Translations under genes and position numbers: made by a program
Notes under the pieces: model-generated
What the model saw: only the letters and a program-made list of their open reading frames with translations
Database searches by the model: none
What the model was told of the DNA's origin: nothing
Shown here: one piece after another, positions 46,901-56,458 of the stretch
How the letters are laid out: every line of letters starts with the position of its first letter
Numbering within the stretch: the first letter of the stretch is position 1
NCBI RefSeq assembly: GCF_030433715.1
Contig: NZ_JAROCC010000001.1
Span: 62,001 to 126,000 of the forward strand
DNA length: 64,000 nucleotides
Reading direction: 5' to 3'
DNA from: Sporosarcina highlanderae
GTDB lineage: Bacteria; Bacillota; Bacilli; Bacillales_A; Planococcaceae

Positions 46901-49900
46901 ATATCCTTCATAAGACGTTTTTTCATCTTTTACAACTAAATAAATCGTCGGATGCCCCATGATTTCTTCGCTTACATATATTTTTGAATAGGTTTCACCT
47001 GATGAATATAGGGAAATAGCAGCGTTCTCATATTTTGAAGATGGCTTCAATATTTGCCAATCTACATTTGTTAAGTCCAACGCATAATCATTCTCTTTGG
47101 TAACCATACCAAAGAATTTATATTTTTCATTGTTTTCGTCGGTTCCAATCCAATCTACTATGAAATCACCATCTGATGCTACATGCCAACCTATATCACC
47201 CAAATAAACTGACACACCGTTAACGTTGTTACCTAATAATCTGAAATCCACCGAATCAGTAGTAAAAGATCCAATATTCACTTTCAGCTCGCTTAGGTCA
47301 GTTCCATTGAAATGGTGATATTTATTCTTTTGACCAGTGAATTCATGAGCATACATTGTTTTGGAGGAATAATCCACGACTGTCACGTAATATTCCATAC
47401 CATCCAAAATATATGCATCTGGAATGAACGCTTCATATGCGCCAGCGACTAATTTGATTTCTTTTGAAATTACTCGTTTATAATTCGGATTCCCACTGCC
47501 ACTTGTTTTTTCATATAAAGTGACAATTCCTGATTTGAGTATTTCACCTTCCGAGTTTTCAGCGGTAAATACTGTACCTTTTAATTCGTGAATTCCGGAA
47601 TTGAAGTTGAAATCTCTTTCAGCAACAAGCTCTTTTCCATCTGTTGTTAGATAAGTCGCTTTCACGGTGTAGGTACCATTTTTCCAATTTGAAGCATCAA
47701 TATCAATTGATGAGTGGAAATATTTTTCGAACCCTTCGAATACTTTTTGTGTTCCATAGAAAATTTCAAACTTAATTTCATTTTCCGGACTATAGCTGTT
47801 CATTCTAAATTGTCCAGATCCTAGGGTTAGTCCGTAATTAATCCACAATGAATTATAATAATTCGAGCTAAAGTGAAGGAACTCCAATTTTGTTGGTTCA
47901 GTTGGGATTTGTATTGTTTGGTCCCCATCAATAACGAATTCGCCGTTCCACTCCACATTGTTCGAAAAGCTTATATTATATGTTCCATTCGATAGTTGAA
48001 TTGCATCGTTTCCACCCTCTTTAAGATGGAATCTCACATCGGTACCTTTCTTGTTCAGGTAACCCCAATCATAAGATCCTTCGAGTTCCAACTTGGAGGA
48101 ATCTGTTTTTAGTGCATCATAGTCAAGTGCATTTCCAATTGTAACCATCCCTGTTAGGAAATGCTTTAAATCATCCTTTTCCCCATTAATTACGAATGGC
48201 AAGGTTAGTGGATTTTCGGATACTAAATATCCTTCAAATACGTTTAAGTTAGTGTGATTAACACTCCATTGCCCGCTATCAGCCGTTAGGAAACGAACAT
48301 AATTGAAAGTCAACCCACTATCTTCCGAGTCGATTGCTGTTTTCAATAAACCCTCAGTCGGAAGAGTTAGTTCTGTAATTTCTAATAAACTATCACCACT
48401 TACGATTACTTCATCGTAATAGGTGTTGGTCTCTCCGTTTTCTTCATATTCAATCCAGTAAATGAGCTTATACTCATTCTTTGGATAAATAGAATCTGTT
48501 GGGAAAGTCAACTTATGAATTCCTTCGCTACCTGAAGACCAATCCATCGATATGGAATACTCATGTTGACCTTCATGAACCTTCTTCAAAACGGCACCAT
48601 TTCCGGATTTGATAATTCGTTCATCCGATCCGGCAAGGATCTCTATTGTATGCATATTTGTCTGTGGATGACCTGTTACGTAAACCGTCACATATTCAGT
48701 GAAGTCGCCATAAGTAACGGTAATATGTGTTACACCAGCGTCAACCGCTGTAACATAGTTACCTTCTACAATAGCAACATTTTCATTATCTGAAGTGAAT
48801 GTTGCATCTGCTGTTACATCCTTCTCCACAGTAGCACCATCTGATTTTGTCGTTGTTTCTGTTACAAACAATTGCTTCCATTCTCCGACAGTGAGGTCAA
48901 GAATATCATCGCTAACGGAGTATGTGATTTCGTCTTCGTCCGGATCTGGATCTTGACCATCAGCACGATAGACGACAGTTTCGGATATATTGCCCGCAGC
49001 GTCTTCCACTATTACCTTCACAGAAACAGCCTTCGTAGTGTCATCAAAGTTCTTAGGCATATCAATAGTAATATCAATTTTTCCATCTTCAGTTAAATTG
49101 AATGGAACTTGCGTTTCCTCATTACCAATCGAGATTAGATAGGAAGCAAATAATTTACTGTTGATGTCATATTGGAATCCAGCCTTTTTCCAATCGAGAT
49201 ATTTATCAGTAACCTTTCCGGTTATTGCAGATTCATTGAAACTTGCTTCAATACTAGGTGCCTCAGATTTCACAAAAAGTGGACCTACGTAATCAAATAT
49301 CACTTGAGGATTACCTGATTTTGTTAGGGCCGAGAAGTCAATTGTGTAAACACCATCCGGAATTACTGTTGCTCCTGTACCATCCCAAGGAGTATACTGA
49401 CCTCCGATTGGCAATTGATACGATCCGGCACCTAAACTTGAACCCGCATGCAAGTATCCTATATAACCGTCTTCATACACACCACCAAAAGGATCCATAA
49501 CATCCCAAAGTTCAATGTAATTTGTTCCCACATCTCCAGTAATTGTGAAGTAAAGGATTGCATTTTCACTAGTTCTTTCACTATTAAATGAAAGGTCTCC
49601 TCTTGTGATTCGCATATCTTTCACTTCAGTAGGTATTTGCGGACCAAAATTAACCGCGAAGGGTAATGAAACCTCAGCATTTACACCCTTGATATGAATA
49701 TAGCCAAGAAATTCATCTCCCGGTTTTGTATTAGCTGCGGAAGCGGTTAAAGTAACATTCAGCAATACTTCTCCTTCAAGAGAAAACGTAGGTTTATCAA
49801 TTGTTAATTTTGCATCACCATATTCTTTGGTAATAGTAACAGTGACATCATAATCTCCGCCATTACCTTCCATGTCCTTGACAAGAATTTCTTTAGTTAA

Positions 49901-52096
49901 TTCGAGATCTTTTTCAAGTGATTGATTTCCAAACGTCACAGTACCTTTTAAGTTATCTACTATTTTTCCGTCATTATTTGCGGTGTCAAGTGCATATGCA
50001 AGTATTTCTGGATGCGCTGCAGCGTAAGCCTGGACGCGCCCTGCCCCTTGCGCGAATACGTCGTACTTGCCTGTGTCAAGGATCTTGGCAGTGTTTGAAA
50101 GCGCCACTTTGACATCAAAGGCATCCCAAGTCGGGTTAACTTGTTTGATTAATGCTGCAATTCCCGCAATATGCGGTGTAGCCATGGAAGTACCTGTTTT
50201 ACGCGCATAAGCTTGTTCGTAAGTGGCTTCCGGGAAATCCGCTTTATACATCGGGATTGTTGACATAATGTTTGTTCCTGGTGCTGTTACGTCAGGTTTG
50301 ATGTCGAAGTTCGGTGTGGACGGTCCGCGTGAGCTTGAATTGTTCACTTCGTCCCCAGAAGTCCAGACAAAGTTGTCTACATCGAATGTGATTATTCCTT
50401 CTCCGTTTTCCAAACCATCTTTAATTGCCTTCCCATCATTGTAAGACATGTTAAATGAAGGGATCGCTACATCAAAAACGTCACCGCTACCTACATTTGA
50501 CATAGGGTTATCGTTTCCATCCGCATGGTCTTTTGTATTGTAGATAATGATCGCTTTGGCGCCTTTTTCTGTAGCAAAGTGTATTTTATCCATAAACGCG
50601 ATTTCCCCACGGGAAACATGGACAACTTTTCCTTTAACATCTAACTGATCATAGTCGGATTCTTTACCTACGCCAGGAATTGCTATGATATCCAATTCCC
50701 CAGACAATTCTTGTTTAAGATTTTTTCCAAATGGCGTGAAGAAAAATTTCACGTTGTTCGAAAATTGGAAATCATCGTTTGTCACTTTCACTCTGACAGC
50801 CGATAATTCTGGGTTCGTTGTGTTGCCGACTGCGATTCCGAGGCGGGATGTAGATGGTGTTCCCATCGTTCCACGGTTCGGACCGGAGTTTCCTGTTGCG
50901 ATGACCGAGATTGTGCCTGCAAGCATGGCGTTGTTAATGGCGAATGAACCAGCGTCAGTTTCTGTGTTGGAGCCACCGCCTAAAGATAGGTTGATGACAT
51001 CCATACCTTCTTCAACTGCTGTGTCGATCGCTTTGACAATACCAGATGTTGCTCCGCTACCATATGCACCTAAAACTCGGTATGCGTAAAGATCGATTTT
51101 TGGTGCGATTCCTTTAATACCGTATTCGTTGTTGCCGATAGCAGCGATTGTCCCGGCTACGTGTGTGCCATGGGATGTGTAGAATGAGCTGCCGTTTGCG
51201 TTGAATTCAGGCGTGCCTGCCGGACGTTCAACAGGTGATGTTTCTGATGCATCGTCGTCAGCACGCGGACGCGTGTATATGCTGCTGTTTGGAATAAAGT
51301 TTTTCCCACCCTTGTAGATACCTTGGAAGTCAGGGTGGTCAGCGTCGATTCCTGTATCAAGGACCGCAACCTTGATGCCTTGACCTTCGTAGCCTTCTGC
51401 CCAAAGTGCTTCGATTCCAAGAAAGCCAATGCTTGTGTTCATGAATGCATCAACTTGTCCATCTACTGGTGTTACGACTTCTACAGTTTCAGCAACCTCG
51501 GTCTCTTCTGTTTCTACTTCAGTAGCCTCTTCTTCAGTTCCATCCTCTACAGATTCTTCGAATGCATAAACAACAGCATCCGGTTCAATTAGTGTAACTC
51601 CTTTAATTTCAAGTAGTTTTGGAAGATCGCTAACTTTTACCTTAGCTGCAAAACCATTTAGGACAGTACTAAATGAATAGCCTTCTTTAAAGGTAACTTG
51701 AAGCGCTTTCATTTCTTTTTTTACAATTGTCTGCTGTGCATTTACCTTTTGCAGAACTTTTGCTTGTTCTGCTGCGTTAAATTCTTTACCTGCTAACTTA
51801 TTAATACCTTTTTGCAGACCTACAGGAGTTTCTGATAGATGAATAATTACATCAACGATTTCATTCCCTGAAAGTCCTTGTAAATCCTTGTGCAGTTTCG
51901 GACCGCCTTTTAGCAAATTCAATTGCTCGGCAACCGCGGCTTTCATTTGCATGGTGCTTTCGCTTGGTGTGTTTGGTTTAAACGGTTTCATCTGTTCTGC
52001 CGCTGACACACTTGCCGTAAACGGCATCATCATTGACAGAACAAGAACGAAGGCTAATAGACTATTTAACGCCTTCCGAAGGTCCCGCTTTTTCAA
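40937..52096 (-). CDS. Giant SLH-anchored S8 serine protease, about 3,719 residues
   Basis: Secreted subtilisin-like protease. I place the start at TTG 52096, six bases after AAGGGGAG, matching the TTG starts of its two paralogues; the frame is open to 52123. Numbered from 52123: signal peptide to about 42; I9-like propeptide (85-185); S8 domain with D256 (VLDTGIDADH), H318 (HGTHVAG), a PA insert (490-580) and S646 (GTSMATPH); then Ig/Fn3-like domains. From about 1150 to 3480 comes a long stretch absent from the paralogues: many beta-sandwich modules of unknown type, then Ig and Fn3 modules, carboxypeptidase-regulatory-like repeats (GKVTDSQGKPVSSAYVYAYG), a DUF11-like and an SbsA-type Ig-like domain. 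Three SLH repeats end it (about 3540-3728). Substrate unknown. Confidence 0.92.
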   Translation of the reverse strand: MKKRDLRKALNSLLAFVLVLSMMMPFTASVSAAEQMKPFKPNTPSESTMQMKAAVAEQLNLLKGGPKLHKDLQGLSGNEIVDVIIHLSETPVGLQKGINKLAGKEFNAAEQAKVLQKVNAQQTIVKKEMKALQVTFKEGYSFSTVLNGFAAKVKVSDLPKLLEIKGVTLIEPDAVVYAFEESVEDGTEEEATEVETEETEVAETVEVVTPVDGQVDAFMNTSIGFLGIEALWAEGYEGQGIKVAVLDTGIDADHPDFQGIYKGGKNFIPNSSIYTRPRADDDASETSPVERPAGTPEFNANGSSFYTSHGTHVAGTIAAIGNNEYGIKGIAPKIDLYAYRVLGAYGSGATSGIVKAIDTAVEEGMDVINLSLGGGSNTETDAGSFAINNAMLAGTISVIATGNSGPNRGTMGTPSTSRLGIAVGNTTNPELSAVRVKVTNDDFQFSNNVKFFFTPFGKNLKQELSGELDIIAIPGVGKESDYDQLDVKGKVVHVSRGEIAFMDKIHFATEKGAKAIIIYNTKDHADGNDNPMSNVGSGDVFDVAIPSFNMSYNDGKAIKDGLENGEGIITFDVDNFVWTSGDEVNNSSSRGPSTPNFDIKPDVTAPGTNIMSTIPMYKADFPEATYEQAYARKTGTSMATPHIAGIAALIKQVNPTWDAFDVKVALSNTAKILDTGKYDVFAQGAGRVQAYAAAHPEILAYALDTANNDGKIVDNLKGTVTFGNQSLEKDLELTKEILVKDMEGNGGDYDVTVTITKEYGDAKLTIDKPTFSLEGEVLLNVTLTASAANTKPGDEFLGYIHIKGVNAEVSLPFAVNFGPQIPTEVKDMRITRGDLSFNSERTSENAILYFTITGDVGTNYIELWDVMDPFGGVYEDGYIGYLHAGSSLGAGSYQLPIGGQYTPWDGTGATVIPDGVYTIDFSALTKSGNPQVIFDYVGPLFVKSEAPSIEASFNESAITGKVTDKYLDWKKAGFQYDINSKLFASYLISIGNEETQVPFNLTEDGKIDITIDMPKNFDDTTKAVSVKVIVEDAAGNISETVVYRADGQDPDPDEDEITYSVSDDILDLTVGEWKQLFVTETTTKSDGATVEKDVTADATFTSDNENVAIVEGNYVTAVDAGVTHITVTYGDFTEYVTVYVTGHPQTNMHTIEILAGSDERIIKSGNGAVLKKVHEGQHEYSISMDWSSGSEGIHKLTFPTDSIYPKNEYKLIYWIEYEENGETNTYYDEVIVSGDSLLEITELTLPTEGLLKTAIDSEDSGLTFNYVRFLTADSGQWSVNHTNLNVFEGYLVSENPLTLPFVINGEKDDLKHFLTGMVTIGNALDYDALKTDSSKLELEGSYDWGYLNKKGTDVRFHLKEGGNDAIQLSNGTYNISFSNNVEWNGEFVIDGDQTIQIPTEPTKLEFLHFSSNYYNSLWINYGLTLGSGQFRMNSYSPENEIKFEIFYGTQKVFEGFEKYFHSSIDIDASNWKNGTYTVKATYLTTDGKELVAERDFNFNSGIHELKGTVFTAENSEGEILKSGIVTLYEKTSGSGNPNYKRVISKEIKLVAGAYEAFIPDAYILDGMEYYVTVVDYSSKTMYAHEFTGQKNKYHHFNGTDLSELKVNIGSFTTDSVDFRLLGNNVNGVSVYLGDIGWHVASDGDFIVDWIGTDENNEKYKFFGMVTKENDYALDLTNVDWQILKPSSKYENAAISLYSSGETYSKIYVSEEIMGHPTIYLVVKDEKTSYEGYVFYVKGKKEQEVEFNAYHGSAYTSPDSTVVYTYYHNDSGSLYMNGESTFIYEILDENDERIGEPISTPYYSSFTLKEPLKKGTYKIKLIESTVNEEIVSISMDTMIFMDVQQLSLPVEVDTKYGKFHPDQLTIQDDDPNSSHYGSTYVLNWDFQNSEFYLPYGVTLNPDTQYKIMLNGSLSHNNAVMDFQQTSGESLLNISKANPLQLSDDLKAVKVTHNLDVSSNYRAELILGLAVDGYSPFNPVYLSGKDSFEVLVSPENYHGRILVFDNAQNVKILNVPETTISEDFNIEVNGKDLANVTIKNGASNMAISGFEHFPNRYRVYGESGSVSSVSIQKGHYEYLRYYVSTNEKYDTPWSYSIISLDVNIDSDKSFNFKKDEISGEINSLDFWKFEDGTNYLSTFNTLYSGDFIIDGIYRSLESNPNMGIAEAEEDPIRDYRGNFNSNMNRVPVDYKIIDQTGKVVWETTGTMSDRGFHINKEFTEGTYTLEVRIPISLRKSLTLTKEFSVAGENTPFVQIHTPQSGSITNSTSITVIGKANADAEVTLELQKDGEKVNGAVITADAEGAFTHTFQPGTDGVYTIVASNEDAKTSVSVTIDRTPPEKAINIEFAKEASGLKVTWTGAQDAVSYKVEVAESDGEFTVLSESQKETTAVIPNIKPGVTYKVKITSTDAAKNTSVSDVASFTVDAFTATTVTLQDGRNADKLLSIGDGLAVTVDGSYDEGFTAVANVYVDGKVIEVELAYNETSKRYEGVFTVIEGQKVIEKVTGHILNGEEKTEEISTELDWSVGSTVKGLVTDGQPIEDATVRLVSTKLYTVKTDANGAFEIKGLPSGNYKMSVLVNGKTFVQPNLEVAQSKIVAVPEYKIPAFTNASITIVDKGTDNPVIDGLSARLTGPKGFIVFGSTSDGKFTTNNGTTVLKDLETGEYKLTVYGQGTYLTTTASITLAKGTTDYKFEVNKLTIEEKTLTIKINGDVEKIDSIYLYSYSTYQKHGYTGVGNYYKYNVKPENGVIVFENVAAANDYSLDIYAEGFMSVHQNVDMTDNSEIEITLDQGRVITGKVTDSQGKPVSSAYVYAYGGYTGAYAETDANGEYKLIGLSKTDDIWLDVYSQLYLSHQETIVKGTDEVEKDIQLAKAVMMTGKVVDRNGDPLANVSISADGQTTYGWGRTAADGTFAVTGLKDTETYNLSFYSYGYPTVTLEGKQPGNVGEVTLQAKGDGDFDGDGTYLAVSKTSVVPNEEVQFTLVYQNYGTAKAVDVPVTLTLPAGLTLIPGSVTLNGKPAKVEGNIVTIPSAAAGESGKITFSATVGDVETSSLTVTAKVTEKGAILSATTSVVFVTLEAPALTGVKNIKVYGNAKYGSKVELFAGNKKVGETKVDGKWWFIDVELPVTDAAVEEKFTLSAKVTDGVQATVSKQPVTVTYKPNVPKMTDVTVHAGWNGDVKLNPYTGVATFAIVEHTPLDTTVKFDMDVDSAKISFLGKEYDLVKGADNTFTFDGQKLGKWTSYGEQLLEITFIKDDVEITLPLMNIIVLIDPSGYVFEGSMDNRLEGVRAVVEVLVGEGEDAEWVQWDAAKFGQVNPQITDEEGRYGWDVTAGKWRVIFTKDGYEPYISRIMNVPPPETELNVPMVRIADPVITTTEVTAIDLTVEFDRLMNTADKSTLIQLFEGDSDTPIEGTVETVDLTGYKSIDTPEDKKAGHIGKDNNEEDGFFVEDDTKKLSKTFKFVPKSSLKANTTYRLVVSGNIEDSSGKILGAVKEFTFTTEKTDNGGAPGDGGGGVYIPPAQPVDPKPEKPELIIPVFKDIKNTFAAKEINALAAKGIIQGKTETEFAPNAQITRAEFAVLLARALDLPLKEYEGKFSDVNKSKKWAYAGVEAAARAGIVNGTQDGKFNPDAPIKREEIAAMIMRAILYQDKAKLEGIELPAHFNDHGSIGAFAIESVYKAAAIGVIKGNNGNFMPKNNATRAESAVMLYRALDVLQLLD

Positions 52097-52123
52097 CCCC
52101 ATCTCCCCTTTTCTTTTGATCAC

Positions 52124-52363
52124 ACTATTGTATTAAGCGTGTCCATATGAATATACCATATAGTCTGATATTTTGGGAGAATCGACTTACAGAATAGGTA
52201 AAATATTATGCATAGAATAAATTAATGGAATAAAATCTACAAATTATTGAAATTAACAAGGTAAATAAACCTATATAAATCGTGGAAAGTAGCGGATTAA
52301 TGGAGTTTTTATATAAAAGAATGAACTCTTATGCGAAAGCATGAGTCTTTTCCACTGTTTGAA
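52124..52363. other. Spacer upstream of the giant protease gene
   Basis: About 240 AT-rich bases with no gene. On the minus strand ATATCAGACTATAT (52170-52157) and AATAGTGTGATC (just before the start region) resemble sequences upstream of the third paralogue. No clear -35/-10 pair was found. Confidence 0.35.
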
Positions 52364-52393
52364 ATAAAAAAGAGGAAACCGGGGGCTCCTCTT
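52364..52393 (-). terminator. Terminator after the second S8 protease gene
   Basis: AGAGGA (52371-52376) and TCCTCT (52387-52392) enclose a C/G-rich centre; the minus strand continues TTTTTTAT. It lies ten bases after the stop codon at 52403. Confidence 0.8.
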
Positions 52394-52402
52394 TCTTCAC
52401 TG

Positions 52403-55400
52403 TTAGTCTATTTGCTCTAATACGTTCAACCCGCGATAAAGCATAACTGCCGCTTCTGCGCGTGTTGCGTTGTTTTTCGGATTGAAGTTTCCGTTATTTC
52501 CTTTGATGACGCCAATCGCAGCCGCCTTGTAGACCGATTCGATGGCGAATGATCCAATCGAGCCGTGGTCATTGAAGTGGATTGGCAATTTGATGCCTTC
52601 AAGTTTTGCTTTGTCTTGGTAGAGAATCGAACGCATGACCATAGCTGCGATTTCTTCACGCTTGATCGGCGCGTCTGGATTGAACTTTCCATCTGTTGTA
52701 CCGTTGACGATTCCCGCACGCGCTGCTGCTTCGACTCCAGCAAATGCCCATTTCTTGCTTGCATTAACGTCTCCGAACTTACCTTCATATTGTTTCAGTG
52801 GAAGGTCGAGTGCGCGGGCAAGTAATACCGCGAGTTCAGCACGGGTGATTTGTGCATTCGTACCAAATTCAGTCGCAGTTTTACCTTGGATGATGCCTTT
52901 TTTCGCTAATTGATTGATTTCTTTAGCAGCAAATGTATTGGCGATATCCTTGAATCCTAATGGAGTTATCGGCTTTTCTTCAGTTGTTTTTTGTTCAGCA
53001 GGCCTCTCTTCAGTTGGTTTCCCTGCTTCGGGTGTTCCACCACCGAGTGCCGGCGGAGTTACGATTGGTGGCATTGAAGGAACTGGGGCCGCTCCAACTG
53101 GCGCCCTCTCCACTTCGACATCAATTGTTACGGGTTCAGCATTCCCATTGCTGACTATAATTGTTGTTTTACCAGCTTTAATGGCCTTGACTGTTCCTTC
53201 GGAGACAGTAACAATACTATCGTCAGCTACTTTGTATTTCGCCTCCGCTGTTACATCCTTTACCGTTGATTTATTGTCGGATGTTGTCGTTGTTTCTGTT
53301 ACTGTAAGTTCTGCTCCATGTGTTTCTATCAATTTCAATTCGGCTGGAGTTACTGATAGTTTTACTGCCTTTGCGTCTCTATCAAATATGACAGTTTCTG
53401 TCGAATTGTTAGCTGCGTCCTCAATCACTACTGTTACCTTTGCCGAGTGGGCAATGTTGTTGAAGGATTCGGATTCAACAGTGATGTTGAATGAACCATC
53501 CTGTTCCAATGTAAGCGGCAACTGCTTGATGTTATCACCATTGATGGAAACTACATATGAAGCATGCAGCTTTTCATTCAAATCATAATTAAGTCCATAT
53601 TGAGTTAGCGTCTCGTTGAACTCAATATACTTATCTGTAACTTTACCGGTTAGAGTTCCTTCATTAAATACACCTTCGACTACGGGTTTTGTAGATTTGA
53701 TAAAAATCGGTCCTACATAGTCACTTATCTCTGCCGGGATGCCAGATTTCGGTTTAGCAATGAAATCAAATGTGTAGATGCCGTCCGGGATTCGTGTTGC
53801 TTTTGTATCACCCCACGGGGTATAGGTTCCGCGAACTATTAATTCGTATGCTCCGGCGCTAAGTGACGGACTTGAATGCATGAAGCCGATGGAACCATCA
53901 CCAAACTCGCCGCCATCAGGGTTCAGGATATCGTAAATTTCCAAGTAGTTTGCAGCGACATCGCCAGTGATCGTAAAGTAGAGCATTGCCTCGTCCTTCA
54001 CACCGTCACCGTTGAAGCTGAGGTCCGTTTCTGTGATGCTCATATCCTTCAGTTCGACTGGAATTTCTCCGCTGAAGTCTGCTGCAAATGGTAATGAAAC
54101 CTCAACATCCCCGCCTTTTATGTGGATATAGCCTAACAGCTCATCACCGACTTTTGCCTTTGAGTTTGCCGAGGCAGTCAATGTTACATTCAAGTTTTGT
54201 TGGCTGTTAAGCGAGAATTTTGGTTGATCGACAGTTATTTTAGCGTCGCCAAACGATTTGGTCACGTTAACTGTAACATCATAATCCCCACCGATACCTT
54301 TCATATCTTTTACAAGAATTTGCTTTGTAACCTTCAAATCCTTTACAAGTGATTGAGGACCGAAAGTTACGGTTCCTTTTAGGTTTTTTACAATTTTATT
54401 TGATTCATCAAGGATCGCTTCATCAATCGCATAAGCAAGGATTCCCGGATGAGCAGCAGCATAAGCATTTACTCGCCCTGCTCCTTGAGAGAATACATCA
54501 TACTTTTTTGTATCTAATAGTTTCGCAGTGTTGGAAAGTGCTACTTTAACATCGAATGCATTCCAATCAGGGTTCGCCTGTTTTATAAGCGCTGCGATTC
54601 CCGAAATATGCGGTGTAGCCATCGATGTTCCCGTTTTACGAGCATAAGCTCTTTCATAACTTGTTTCCGGGAAATCCGATTTGTACATCGGAATCGTAGA
54701 CATGATATTCGTTCCTGGTGCACTTACGTCTGGCTTTATATCGAAGTTCGGAATCGAAGGACCACGTGAGCTTGAGTTATTCACTTCATCGCCTGCGATG
54801 AATGTTTTATTGAATGAACCGAATGTGATTGTGCCTTCCGTTTCGGCAAGTGCCGCGCGGATTGAGTCACCATCCGTTTTCGACATATCGAATACCGGGA
54901 TGAAGTTGAATTCTTCGCCAATGAATGTTTGGGACGGGTTTGATGCGTTTGTACCTCCCGCATTGTTATGAATAATGATGGCAACTGCACCGTTCTTTTT
55001 GGCTATATCGATTTTATCAACGAATGGAGTTTGGCCGCGTGATACGAGTGCGACTTTACCATTTACGTCAATGCCCACGTAATCGGTTTGTTGCCCAATC
55101 CCCGGTACTGCGACAATCCCGAATTCACCATTAAGTTGGGTGGCAAGGTCTTGGCCGTATGTCGTACCCATTAGATTTAACGTTTTCGTCAATTTGTAGC
55201 TACCTGCTTTGATGTTCACTTCACCGTCGTAGTGCGCTTCAGGGTTTGTCGTGTTTCCGACAGCAATGCCCAGACGGGATGTAGATGGTGTGCCCATCGT
55301 TCCGCGGTTCGGACCTGTGTTTCCTGTAGCGATCACCGAAATCGTACCAGCCATCATTGCATTATTGATCGCAAATGATCCGGCGTCCGTTTCAGTATTC

Positions 55401-56458
55401 GCACCACCGCCAAGCGAAAGGTTAATGATGTCCATTTTCTCTTCGACTGCAGTGTCAATTGCTTTAATGATACCTGACATAGAACCGCTACCATATGCAC
55501 CAAGGACTCGATATGCGTATAGGTCAACTTTCGGCGCAATCCCTTTCATGCCATATTCGTTGTTGCCGACAGCGGCGATTATCCCCGCGACATGCGTACC
55601 GTGCGAAGTATAGAATGACCTTCCATTGCTATTATATACAGGACGATTTTCGGGACGATCGAGAGGTGATGTTTCGGAAGCATCGTTGTCAGCACGCGGG
55701 CGAGCATAGTCGTTACCTGTGTGTGGGACAAAGTTTTTGCCACCTTTGTAGATGCCTTTGAAGTCAGGATGGTCGGCATCGATTCCTGTGTCAAGGACAG
55801 CAACCTTGATGCCCTGTCCTTCAAAGCCTTCTGCCCACAGTTTTTTGATTCCAAGGAAATCGATGCTTGTGTCCATGAATGCGCCGACTTGTCCATATGC
55901 CGGAGCCGCGGTTCCTTCACCTTCGAAAGCGTAAACTGTAGCGTCTGGTTCAATTAATGTAACGCCATCGACTTGAAGCAGCTTTTGAAGATCTTTGGCT
56001 TTTACTCTAACTGCAAAGCCGTTTAAGACTGTGTTGAATGAATATCCCTCTTCGAAGGAAACTTTTAGAGCTTTCATTTCCTTTTTGACATGGTTTTGTT
56101 GTGCATACACTTTTTGAAGGGCTTTTGTTTCTTGACTTGCGGTGAATCTTTTACCCGCCAATTCGTTAATACCTTTTTGCAGACCTGCGGGTGTCTCTGA
56201 TAGATGAACGATGACATCGATTTGTTCACTTCCTGACAGCGTTCTTAAGTTCTTATGTAAAACTGGTCCGCCGTTCGCAAAATTCAATTGTTCAGCAATA
56301 GCAGCTTTCAATTGTGTTAGGCCTTCGCTATTTGTTGCCGTTTTAGCCGGAATATCTTGTTTTGCGTTAGCTGTTAATGAAAACGGCGTTAACATAGATA
56401 TTAATAAAATGAAAGCAAGTACACTTTTAGAGATTTTTAGAAACTGTTTCTTTACCAA
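52403..56458 (-). CDS. SLH-anchored S8 serine protease, 1,351 residues
   Basis: Exported subtilisin-like protease of the Vpr-like layout. It starts with TTG at 56458 behind AAAGGGGTGATGGGGC. Signal peptide (to about 33), I9-like propeptide (about 75-180), S8 domain with catalytic D223, H286 and S612 (GTSMATPH) and a PA insert (about 465-545), Ig/Fn3-like domains (about 700-1130), a Pro/Glu-rich linker (PERPAEQKTTEEKP-like) and three SLH repeats (about 1160-1351). All catalytic residues are present. It lacks the acidic EEATEVE-type insert that the other two paralogues carry between propeptide and catalytic domain. Likely roles are processing of surface proteins or nutrient release. Confidence 0.93.
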   Translation of the reverse strand: MVKKQFLKISKSVLAFILLISMLTPFSLTANAKQDIPAKTATNSEGLTQLKAAIAEQLNFANGGPVLHKNLRTLSGSEQIDVIVHLSETPAGLQKGINELAGKRFTASQETKALQKVYAQQNHVKKEMKALKVSFEEGYSFNTVLNGFAVRVKAKDLQKLLQVDGVTLIEPDATVYAFEGEGTAAPAYGQVGAFMDTSIDFLGIKKLWAEGFEGQGIKVAVLDTGIDADHPDFKGIYKGGKNFVPHTGNDYARPRADNDASETSPLDRPENRPVYNSNGRSFYTSHGTHVAGIIAAVGNNEYGMKGIAPKVDLYAYRVLGAYGSGSMSGIIKAIDTAVEEKMDIINLSLGGGANTETDAGSFAINNAMMAGTISVIATGNTGPNRGTMGTPSTSRLGIAVGNTTNPEAHYDGEVNIKAGSYKLTKTLNLMGTTYGQDLATQLNGEFGIVAVPGIGQQTDYVGIDVNGKVALVSRGQTPFVDKIDIAKKNGAVAIIIHNNAGGTNASNPSQTFIGEEFNFIPVFDMSKTDGDSIRAALAETEGTITFGSFNKTFIAGDEVNNSSSRGPSIPNFDIKPDVSAPGTNIMSTIPMYKSDFPETSYERAYARKTGTSMATPHISGIAALIKQANPDWNAFDVKVALSNTAKLLDTKKYDVFSQGAGRVNAYAAAHPGILAYAIDEAILDESNKIVKNLKGTVTFGPQSLVKDLKVTKQILVKDMKGIGGDYDVTVNVTKSFGDAKITVDQPKFSLNSQQNLNVTLTASANSKAKVGDELLGYIHIKGGDVEVSLPFAADFSGEIPVELKDMSITETDLSFNGDGVKDEAMLYFTITGDVAANYLEIYDILNPDGGEFGDGSIGFMHSSPSLSAGAYELIVRGTYTPWGDTKATRIPDGIYTFDFIAKPKSGIPAEISDYVGPIFIKSTKPVVEGVFNEGTLTGKVTDKYIEFNETLTQYGLNYDLNEKLHASYVVSINGDNIKQLPLTLEQDGSFNITVESESFNNIAHSAKVTVVIEDAANNSTETVIFDRDAKAVKLSVTPAELKLIETHGAELTVTETTTTSDNKSTVKDVTAEAKYKVADDSIVTVSEGTVKAIKAGKTTIIVSNGNAEPVTIDVEVERAPVGAAPVPSMPPIVTPPALGGGTPEAGKPTEERPAEQKTTEEKPITPLGFKDIANTFAAKEINQLAKKGIIQGKTATEFGTNAQITRAELAVLLARALDLPLKQYEGKFGDVNASKKWAFAGVEAAARAGIVNGTTDGKFNPDAPIKREEIAAMVMRSILYQDKAKLEGIKLPIHFNDHGSIGSFAIESVYKAAAIGVIKGNNGNFNPKNNATRAEAAVMLYRGLNVLEQID

